From SIG603 sp964370635 (lineage in GTDB: Bacteria > Bacillota > Clostridia > Oscillospirales > Acutalibacteraceae): 23,204 nucleotides of DNA. Shown piece by piece: positions 1 to 5,667 of the stretch. The translations under genes and the position numbers were made by a program. The notes under the pieces are model-generated. The model ran no database searches, was not told the origin of the DNA, and saw nothing but the letters and a program-made list of their open reading frames with translations. How positions within the stretch are numbered: the first letter of the stretch is position 1; every line of letters begins with the position of its first letter. The stretch covers positions 1 to 23,204 of the forward strand of contig CAYJJU010000026.1 in the NCBI GenBank assembly GCA_964370635.1, written 5' to 3'.

Positions 1-822
1 GAAAAACCAATGGCTGCAACTGTTGAAGATGCAGAAAGAATGGTTGCTGCAAGAGATAAAACAGGTAAAATGCTAACTATTGGTTATCAATACCGTCACT
101 TCCCAGTAAATAAAGTTGCTAAAAAAGTTATGGAAGAAGGCTGGGTAGGCGATGCTTATTATGCAGAAGCTACTTATCTTCGTCGTCGTGGTGTTCCAAC
201 ATGGGGCGTATTCACAGACAAATCAAAACAAGGTGGCGGACCGCTAATCGATATCGGTACTCACGCTCTTGACTTAACTCTATGGCTAATGGACAACTAT
301 GAAGTTGACTATGTTGTAGGTACTTCTTTTGAAAAACTAGGTACACTACTAAATCCAAACGAGCAAGGCCAAACAGGCCCTATGGGACAACAAGTAAGCT
401 GGGATAACAAAACTTTCGAAGTTGAAGATTCAGCAGTTGGCCAAATCAAAATGAAAAACGGCGCAGTTATTAACCTACGTGCTTCATGGGCTATCAATGC
501 TCCTGACAGCATCGCTAATAACGAAGCTTCAGCTATGATCTGCGGAACAAAAGGCGGACTTGATACACTAGAAAATCAAGCTAGACTTGTCCATGTTGTA
601 GGCGAGCAATCATCAACAACTATGGTTGGCAAAAAAATCAGCCCATACATCCCTGGTTTCACAGCAGGACCTGCTCCAAAATCAGAAGAGGCTACAATCT
701 GGGCAAATGCTCTTAAAGGCGAAGGCGAACTATTCGTTACAGCTGACCAATCACTAGTAGTTACAAAAATTCTTGACGCTATTTACAAATCATCAGAGTC
801 AGGCAAACCTGTATACTTCTAA
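1..822 (+). CDS. Gfo/Idh/MocA family NAD(P)-dependent oxidoreductase (5'-truncated by window)
   Basis: The reading frame is open from base 1, and the first codons read E-K-P. This is the conserved EKP catalytic motif that follows the Rossmann fold in Gfo/Idh/MocA enzymes. The roughly 95 N-terminal residues carrying the nucleotide-binding glycine motif therefore lie outside the window, and the ATG at base 10 is internal. The visible 273 residues are the C-terminal alpha/beta domain. They include the family motif GGGPLIDIGTHALDL (about bases 235-275), whose Asp and His are the expected catalytic and sugar-binding residues. Family members oxidise or reduce hydroxyl groups on sugars, inositols or glycosides using NAD(P). 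The next gene is a sugar isomerase/epimerase, so the pair probably acts on one carbohydrate, but the substrate is not readable. Confidence is high for the family and low for the substrate. Confidence 0.93.
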   Translation, partial: EKPMAATVEDAERMVAARDKTGKMLTIGYQYRHFPVNKVAKKVMEEGWVGDAYYAEATYLRRRGVPTWGVFTDKSKQGGGPLIDIGTHALDLTLWLMDNYEVDYVVGTSFEKLGTLLNPNEQGQTGPMGQQVSWDNKTFEVEDSAVGQIKMKNGAVINLRASWAINAPDSIANNEASAMICGTKGGLDTLENQARLVHVVGEQSSTTMVGKKISPYIPGFTAGPAPKSEEATIWANALKGEGELFVTADQSLVVTKILDAIYKSSESGKPVYF

Positions 823-846
823 TCTGAAAGGTTGATAGGTGTTAAA

Positions 847-1707
847 ATGGATAAATTTGGTGTTCAACTATTTTCCTATACATCTGATTGCGACTTAAAT
901 TTACTTGAAAGAGTAAAAGTAAGCGGCGAACTAGGCTTTAGCTTGGTAGAGCTTGCAGGCGGTTATGATGACCTTCCTGTAGAAGACTTCAAAAAAGCTT
1001 TGGCTGACGCAGGTGTAAAAGCACTTTCTGCTCACGTCGGTTTAGATAAACTTGATGAGCAACTTCCCTACCTTGCAGAACTTGGCGTTAAGTACATGAT
1101 AGTACCTATGGCTAAATTCAACTGCAAAGCGGAAGCTATTGAACTTGCTAACGACCTAAACACTTTTGGTAAAAAAGCAGCAGCTTACGGAATTAAAACA
1201 GGTTACCACAACCACACAGAAGAATTCTATGTGGACGAGGGTAAATATCTTATGGACTGGTTGATTGAAAACACAGACCCTGAGACTGTTGTAATTGAGC
1301 TTGACTGTGGTTGGGTAAGTGCCGCAGGGGTCGACCCTGTTGAGTACATAAACAAGCACAAAGGCAGAGTAGCTGCAATTCACATCAAAGAAAATGGTGC
1401 AGTAACAGGCGTTGACGGTAAACCGCAGTCACGTTATGATAACACACCTAAATACAATATAACAAAAGACGAAAACGGAAACCCTATCTTCCCACCTGAG
1501 CTTATCGCAATGTGGGAAGAGCATCAAAAACTAAACGTGCCACAAGGTACCGGTATAGTCGACTGGAAGGCTGTTAAAGCCGCCGCAGATGCACAGTGGG
1601 ACGGAGAAGTCATTTATGTTGTAGAGCGTGAAGGAAGCTATAATGAGCCAAAAGACAGAGTAGCTTGTTTAAAAGACGACGTTAAATGGATTAAAGAAAA
1701 TCTTTAA
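847..1707 (+). CDS. Sugar phosphate isomerase/epimerase-like TIM barrel (AP endonuclease 2 family)
   Basis: This 286-residue protein has the xylose-isomerase-like TIM barrel pattern. It starts MDKFGVQLFSY and has metal-site motifs GYHNHTEEF, ELDCGW and HIKE, which supply the usual His, Asp and His ligands of a divalent-metal sugar isomerase/epimerase. The ATG at 847 is preferred because AGGTG lies 5 nt upstream. An in-frame TTG at 832 has no usable ribosome site. It begins 24 nt after the oxidoreductase stop, so the two are almost certainly co-transcribed, and a strong terminator follows. Gfo/Idh/MocA plus AP2-type pairs are known in inositol catabolism and in oxidation/beta-elimination cleavage of glycosides via 3-keto intermediates. 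Which applies here is not decidable from the sequence. Confidence 0.88.
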   Translation: MDKFGVQLFSYTSDCDLNLLERVKVSGELGFSLVELAGGYDDLPVEDFKKALADAGVKALSAHVGLDKLDEQLPYLAELGVKYMIVPMAKFNCKAEAIELANDLNTFGKKAAAYGIKTGYHNHTEEFYVDEGKYLMDWLIENTDPETVVIELDCGWVSAAGVDPVEYINKHKGRVAAIHIKENGAVTGVDGKPQSRYDNTPKYNITKDENGNPIFPPELIAMWEEHQKLNVPQGTGIVDWKAVKAAADAQWDGEVIYVVEREGSYNEPKDRVACLKDDVKWIKENL

Positions 1708-1715
1708 TTAAACTT

Positions 1716-1750
1716 AAAACCTCTCACAACTTGTTTTGTGGGAGGTTTTT
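1716..1750 (+). terminator. Rho-independent terminator after the oxidoreductase-isomerase pair
   Basis: The arm at 1716-1729 (AAAACCTCTCACAA) pairs with 1736-1749 (TTGTGGGAGGTTTT) through one G-U pair, giving a 14-bp stem. A six-base loop separates the arms, and the 3' arm ends in a T-run. It starts 8 bases after the isomerase stop codon. Confidence 0.88.
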
Positions 1751-1827
1751 GCTTGCATTATTACTGCATATTTCCCAAGCGATTTAAAGTGGAATAAAGG
1801 ATATAAAGCGAGAAGAGGTGTGTAACT

Positions 1828-2058
1828 ATGAAATGTTTTGCTTGTGATAAAGAAACTATAGAGAAAAACAAGAATTATATTGCAGATTTGGAGCACTGCG
1901 TTATTATTATAAAGAATGTGCCCGCTTTAGTTTGTCAAGATTGCGGGGAGGTTTATTATCGTGATGAAGTAGCTGAAAAAATCGAAAAAACAATTGATAT
2001 GCTTGAAAAAATAATTGATGATGTAGCCGTCGTTGAATACAGTAAAATGACAGCTTAA
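1828..2058 (+). CDS. YgiT-type zinc finger protein
   Basis: This 76-residue protein has two CxxC pairs, C3/C6 and C36/C39, the second within CQDCGEVYY. That is the pattern of the YgiT/MqsA N-terminal zinc-binding domain. The C-terminal half is a short charged helix (residues about 45-76). There is no helix-turn-helix domain of the kind seen in full-length MqsA antitoxins. An SD-like GAGGTG precedes the ATG. Stand-alone YgiT-type proteins often sit beside a small toxin-like partner, but the neighbour here is a DsrE-family gene 11 nt downstream. A role in zinc or redox binding, or in binding its partner, is possible. The function is unknown. Confidence is good for the fold and poor for the role. 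Confidence 0.85.
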   Translation: MKCFACDKETIEKNKNYIADLEHCVIIIKNVPALVCQDCGEVYYRDEVAEKIEKTIDMLEKIIDDVAVVEYSKMTA

Positions 2059-2069
2059 GGAGGAGAATT

Positions 2070-2405
2070 ATGAGTAAACTTAATATTTTATGGACAAATG
2101 ACAATCTAGACACCGCACATAATATGGTGCTTATGTACTCATTAAATGCAAAGATTAACAAATGGTGGGACGAAATTCAGCTTATAATTTGGGGCGCTAC
2201 CGCAAAACTTGTTGCGACAGACAGCAAAATCCAAGAGAAAGTGAAGCTTTGCATGGAAGCTGGCGTCGACGTTAAGGCCTGCATCGCCTGCGCCGTAAAT
2301 CTTGGCGTAAAGGACGATTTAGAAAATCTAGGCATAGACGTAAAACCCATGGGACTAGCTCTTACCGAGATTATAAAAGAAGACGAAAAACTTATTACAA
2401 TTTAA
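2070..2405 (+). CDS. DsrE/DsrF-like family protein
   Basis: This 111-residue cytoplasmic protein begins MSKLNILWTNDN and has a C71-I-A-C74 pair followed by NLGV. The arrangement, with a later hydrophobic strand VKPMGLALTEII, matches small DsrE-like alpha/beta proteins. Some members of that superfamily relay sulfur through a Cys. The gene has a very strong ribosome site (GGAGGAG, 5 nt before the ATG). It lies 11 nt behind the zinc-finger gene, so the two form an operon. Both proteins carry CxxC pairs, suggesting thiol or metal chemistry in common, though this is inference. A bidirectional terminator follows directly. No DsrF or DsrH (TusC/TusB) partners or sulfite reductase genes are present, so dissimilatory sulfur metabolism is not supported. 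Confidence 0.85.
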   Translation: MSKLNILWTNDNLDTAHNMVLMYSLNAKINKWWDEIQLIIWGATAKLVATDSKIQEKVKLCMEAGVDVKACIACAVNLGVKDDLENLGIDVKPMGLALTEIIKEDEKLITI

Positions 2406-2407
2406 CC

Positions 2408-2449
2408 AAAAAACCAAGCTACACCTAAAAAGTGTCAGCTTGGTTTTTT
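2408..2449. terminator. Bidirectional Rho-independent terminator between DsrE gene and GGDEF gene
   Basis: An A-run plus CCAAGCT-ACAC (2408-2424) pairs with GTGTC-AGCTTGG plus a T-run (2432-2449), with one unpaired base in the stem. A-tract and T-tract flanks make it usable from both strands, as expected for the convergent genes ending at 2405 and 2468. Confidence 0.85.
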
Positions 2450-2467
2450 TATTGCACTTAAAGTCTA

Positions 2468-4117
2468 TCACAGATCTTTCTTTGTAATCATCTTGTTTTC
2501 AAACATACGCTCATCAAGGTGGTGCAGATAATCCATTATATTGGGATAATCGCCCTCTTCGTATTGAGCATATCCAACGGCAACACCCGACATACTGTTA
2601 TTATCAAAGGTTTTTACTTTTTCTTGAATTGTAATCAGTCTTTGCTCTAATGTATCAAACGGAACATTATATAATATCGCCAAGAACTCATCTCCGCCTA
2701 CACGGTAGCACTCGCCATATTCGCCTATATACTTCTGTGCCAACTGTGCAAAGCAAACTAGATAATTATCGCCTGTCTGATGACCCATATTATCATTGAA
2801 ATACTTCAAATTATTCAAATCAAAGGTAATTATTATTTTTGTTAAGTCTTCGCTTTTCTTAAACTCTTCTAAATCCCTTTCAAATGCGTGTCTATTTAGT
2901 AATGATGTCAACATATCTGTATATGCAATTTTAGTTAAATATTCTGCACGCATACTATCAGCCCAAACAACCCTCAATTTTAAAGCAGTTGATATTACAC
3001 AAGCCATTAGATAAACTAACATTCCTGTTTGAAGCACCACGCCTATTGAGTTCATATTATTGCCAAAATAGAAAACAGCAAGTTCTGCTAACGCGGTAAT
3101 AATTAATAATGATATTTGCAGCATTATTATTCTGGCATCTCTATTTTTCTTAGCAAATGATTCATAACTTATAGAGAATATAAAGTATAGTAAGGTGACA
3201 ACCATAATTAAATGGACCACCCATAGTGAATTATAATAATAGACGATTTTTGTCATATGAAGCACAGTAGATATGATAAAGTTTGCAACAAATGCAATAC
3301 CAAGATACTTAGATATCGATTTGTGAGACGGTGTATACATACTGTCAACATAGAGAATAAACGGTATAAATAATAGCTGTATAGACCAATAAGGAAGATG
3401 CCCTAATATAAAGGTATCACCAATAATAAACTGCATCAAATTAGATTCGCTAATAAGCCAAATAGCTATAAAAGTTGATAATAATCCTAGATACAATATT
3501 ATATTATTTTTAAGCCCTTTTGAAATAAAGACATGTGTCACTAGAAGAATAAGACCAATAATTAGTATTATTGATGATATAAGCAGTTTCATAATATTTT
3601 CATAAATTAAGAACAAAAATGCTTCATTCTCTTCTGCTAAATATATGTCAATTATGCCTATTGAAGTTTTGTCATCACTTGGTACAACTTCTATTTTTAT
3701 GTTATTATCTGACTGGATATACGGCAATTCAACAAAATGCCAAATACCACCATTTGCTCTGGAAAAAACGCTACTGCTATCCTGTCCAAAATCATAAACC
3801 ACTTCCGAATTTACGCTGACACTAAAAGCCTGATGCATACTTTCAAGCACTAAAACCGGATTTTTATATTCACTTGTGGAAATTGCACTTTCCAGGCTAT
3901 AAGGCTTAAAGTTAGTGTCTTGAGGGTTAAACTCAGCCAAATTGATTTGACCATTTCCCCCTTCACTGTCGAGCTCCCATGTATTAAGCTTTGTCATAGC
4001 TGTTTGATCATAACTAAGCAGCATATCTTTTTCGCTATTTAAAAAATAGGAAGCGCCACACAAAACAACTAGGAATATAACACAAGCAACAAATAGCTTG
4101 CATAACTTTCTATTCAT
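2468..4117 (-). CDS. Membrane-bound diguanylate cyclase (GGDEF), 7TMR-like sensor
   Basis: This is a 549-residue protein. The order is an N-terminal TM/signal-anchor segment (residues about 5-25), an extracytoplasmic beta-rich region (to about 165), six to seven hydrophobic segments (about 170-390), then a GGDEF domain. The layout resembles 7TMR-DISM sensors. The catalytic motif is intact, GGDEF at residues 474-478 (bases 2684-2698), and LTSLLNRHAF opens the domain as in active cyclases. It should make cyclic di-GMP from two GTP. No RxxD inhibitory site is seen at the expected position five residues before GGDEF, so product feedback through the I-site may be lacking. Start 4117 is chosen over an in-frame ATG at 4132 because GGTG lies 5 nt upstream of it. 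No EAL domain or partner phosphodiesterase is in the window. Confidence 0.93.
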   Translation of the reverse strand: MNRKLCKLFVACVIFLVVLCGASYFLNSEKDMLLSYDQTAMTKLNTWELDSEGGNGQINLAEFNPQDTNFKPYSLESAISTSEYKNPVLVLESMHQAFSVSVNSEVVYDFGQDSSSVFSRANGGIWHFVELPYIQSDNNIKIEVVPSDDKTSIGIIDIYLAEENEAFLFLIYENIMKLLISSIILIIGLILLVTHVFISKGLKNNIILYLGLLSTFIAIWLISESNLMQFIIGDTFILGHLPYWSIQLLFIPFILYVDSMYTPSHKSISKYLGIAFVANFIISTVLHMTKIVYYYNSLWVVHLIMVVTLLYFIFSISYESFAKKNRDARIIMLQISLLIITALAELAVFYFGNNMNSIGVVLQTGMLVYLMACVISTALKLRVVWADSMRAEYLTKIAYTDMLTSLLNRHAFERDLEEFKKSEDLTKIIITFDLNNLKYFNDNMGHQTGDNYLVCFAQLAQKYIGEYGECYRVGGDEFLAILYNVPFDTLEQRLITIQEKVKTFDNNSMSGVAVGYAQYEEGDYPNIMDYLHHLDERMFENKMITKKDL

Positions 4118-4154
4118 ATTTTCACCATCCATTATCTAAGCAGTCTTCATTATT

Positions 4155-4183
4155 ATTATACATAAATATATGCATTAATGCAA
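4155..4183 (-). promoter_or_regulatory. Sigma-A-type promoter of the GGDEF gene
   Basis: On the minus strand, TTGCAT (4178-4183) and TATAAT (4155-4160) are separated by exactly 17 bp. The predicted transcription start is near 4148, leaving a 5' leader of about 30 nt with the GGTG ribosome site. Confidence 0.75.
4171..4182. promoter_or_regulatory. 12-bp palindrome overlapping the -35 of the GGDEF promoter
   Basis: TGCATTAATGCA is a perfect palindrome covering most of the -35 hexamer and the start of the spacer. Its position suits a repressor operator, but A+T-rich palindromes occur by chance, so this is tentative. Confidence 0.35.
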
Positions 4184-4203
4184 TGAATAGCGCAGATATT
4201 ATA

Positions 4204-4217
4204 TAGTCGCACGACTA
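4204..4217. promoter_or_regulatory. Hyphenated palindrome upstream of the GGDEF promoter
   Basis: TAGTCG-CA-CGACTA is a 6+6 bp inverted repeat with a 2-bp centre, about 20 bp upstream of the -35. It is a candidate activator or repressor site. It is too short to be a convincing terminator and has no T-run. Confidence 0.4.
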
Positions 4218-4239
4218 GGTATATTTATATAAAATAAAC

Positions 4240-4269
4240 AAAAAGACGGATAGATAAATACTCTCCGTC
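4240..4269 (-). terminator. Terminator of the choline-binding-repeat protein gene
   Basis: Read on the minus strand, GACGGA (4264-4269) and TCCGTC (4245-4250) form a 6-bp stem followed by TTTTTGTTTATTTT. An additional small hairpin, AAAAAGT-AGG-ACTTTTT, lies between it and the gene. The flanking A/T tracts at 4232-4245 and 4291-4304 are also complementary over 14 bp, so a larger folded structure is possible. Confidence 0.7.
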
Positions 4270-4332
4270 AGCGTGTCAAAAAAAGTCCTACTTTTTGTTT
4301 ATTTATCCTTAATACAAGAGCCCTTTATCTTA

Positions 4333-5502
4333 CTATATCCATGCGCCGTCTGCGCCAACTGCGTATCCGTCTATCATGGTATTTGTTGCCATAACTCCGT
4401 CTGCATCAAAGTAATAATACTTACCGCCTATCTCTGCCCAACCGCCTGCAACCATTTTACCGCTAGATGCGAAATAATACCTACTGTTACCACTCTGCAT
4501 CCATCCTGTTCTCATTGCGTTATCATCGTCAAAATAATACCAAGCACCATCTATCATTGCCCAGCCAAACTCTGCACCACAGTCTCCGTCAAAGTAATAC
4601 CACTTATCGTCCATTTGCAACCACTCACTTTGAGTGGCAATGCCGTTTTCATCAAAATATGACCAGTAACTACCCATGTCTGCCCATCCATTTGAAAGAT
4701 AGCTATCGCCCTCTCCATACATCCAAGCGCCATTAACCTGATACCAACCTTGCACTTGGTTAAATTTCTCTATTGCATCTTCTAATAAGACGATAACATT
4801 ATTCCAATCTGAGATTAAATTATCCCCATCAAGCTCTTCATAGGCCTCCATTGCATCATTAAGCGCTTGTATTTGTGCACCACGTTTATTAGTTACATCA
4901 TCAAGTAAATCCTCGGCTTCATCATACAGGCTTTTTGCTTCACTTTTTAGCGATTCAGGCACCGTGCTAGGGTCAAGAGCATCCATTGCATCTTCTAATG
5001 CGCTTGCTTTAGTCTCTGCTAAGCTTGTGCTAATGTTAGAATTATCCAAAAGATCTTGTGCCCCTTCAAGTGCATCTATAAAATCGTCCCAATCGCTATT
5101 ATCTTTATAGTCGGCCTCGTCAACAGCCTCACCTTTTGCCACCATTTCTTTCAAGTAATTGACTGCCCAACTTGAACTATCATAATACTCTTCATCAGGG
5201 CTATTTTCATCAAAATCATCAAAATACGCCTCAGTGGCGGCATCGTAAAGCTCAGCCTGTGCCACTTGCAATTCATTTGTTGTAACGCCCTCTTTTGCTA
5301 TAGCCGTTTGAGCATTTGACACTTTATCTCCTGTATATCCCGTTTGGGTAGAAAAATCAAGCAATGCATCTATTTGCTTTTCTTCAATTTTTTCAACACT
5401 TGCCTGATTTGCGCTTACACTGACAAAAGCAAGCGTGCAAAGAGCCACCGAAAGTACCGATATTCTCATTAATTTCAATTTTAAAAAACTATTTTTCTTC
5501 AT
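4333..5502 (-). CDS. Secreted protein with C-terminal choline/cell-wall-binding repeats
   Basis: This 389-residue protein opens with a Sec signal peptide (MKKNSFLKLKLMRISVLSVA, cleavage likely after VSVSA near residue 31). The middle (about 40-245) is acidic and helical, with Asp/Glu-rich heptad-like stretches and no recognisable enzyme motif. The last 138 residues (from GWYQVNGAWMYG) hold about six repeats of the GW...YYFD...G type, typical of CW_binding_1/choline-binding modules. It is probably held non-covalently on teichoic or other wall polymers. The ATG at 5502 is chosen because GGAGGG lies 4 nt upstream. The in-frame ATG at 5541 would add 13 residues and put non-signal sequence before the Lys-rich n-region. 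It is divergent from a second surface protein. Adhesion or scaffold function is plausible but unproven. Confidence 0.9.
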   Translation of the reverse strand: MKKNSFLKLKLMRISVLSVALCTLAFVSVSANQASVEKIEEKQIDALLDFSTQTGYTGDKVSNAQTAIAKEGVTTNELQVAQAELYDAATEAYFDDFDENSPDEEYYDSSSWAVNYLKEMVAKGEAVDEADYKDNSDWDDFIDALEGAQDLLDNSNISTSLAETKASALEDAMDALDPSTVPESLKSEAKSLYDEAEDLLDDVTNKRGAQIQALNDAMEAYEELDGDNLISDWNNVIVLLEDAIEKFNQVQGWYQVNGAWMYGEGDSYLSNGWADMGSYWSYFDENGIATQSEWLQMDDKWYYFDGDCGAEFGWAMIDGAWYYFDDDNAMRTGWMQSGNSRYYFASSGKMVAGGWAEIGGKYYYFDADGVMATNTMIDGYAVGADGAWI

Positions 5503-5556
5503 AATTCCCTCCGAATAAAACTGATAAATATAAAAACCCAATATATATTTATTGAT

Positions 5557-5585
5557 ATTATACTAAGTAATTAATAATTTGTAAA
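5557..5585 (-). promoter_or_regulatory. Sigma-A-type promoter of the choline-binding-repeat protein gene
   Basis: On the minus strand, TTTACA (5580-5585) and TATAAT (5557-5562) have a 17-bp spacer. Transcription would start near 5550, giving a leader of about 48 nt that contains the GGAGGG ribosome site. Confidence 0.78.
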
Positions 5586-5603
5586 TAGTTATTTAAAAAA
5601 ATA

Positions 5604-5632
5604 TTGACATTTTAGCTAATTTAGTTTAAAAT
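5604..5632 (+). promoter_or_regulatory. Sigma-A-type promoter of the GLUG-repeat surface protein gene
   Basis: TTGACA (5604-5609) and TAAAAT (5627-5632) are separated by 17 bp. The -35 lies 18 bp from the -35 of the divergent promoter, so the two surface-protein genes share one short A+T-rich control region and may be co-regulated. Confidence 0.78.
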
Positions 5633-5667
5633 TTATTTTATATTATTATATGTTTTTGGGGGTATTT

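Noticed and set aside
1828..2405. Toxin-antitoxin pair
   Set aside because: The first gene has a YgiT-type zinc finger, but there is no helix-turn-helix and the partner looks like DsrE rather than a known toxin.
4273..4662. 129-codon Cys/His-rich open frame opposite the choline-binding repeats
   Set aside because: It is a mirror of the repeat-rich coding sequence on the other strand, which has a clear signal peptide, SD and promoter.
4360..4740. DNA repeat array resembling a CRISPR or tandem repeat
   Set aside because: The periodicity comes from coding repeats of the GW/YYFD cell-wall-binding module. The nucleotide units are not identical and no spacers exist.
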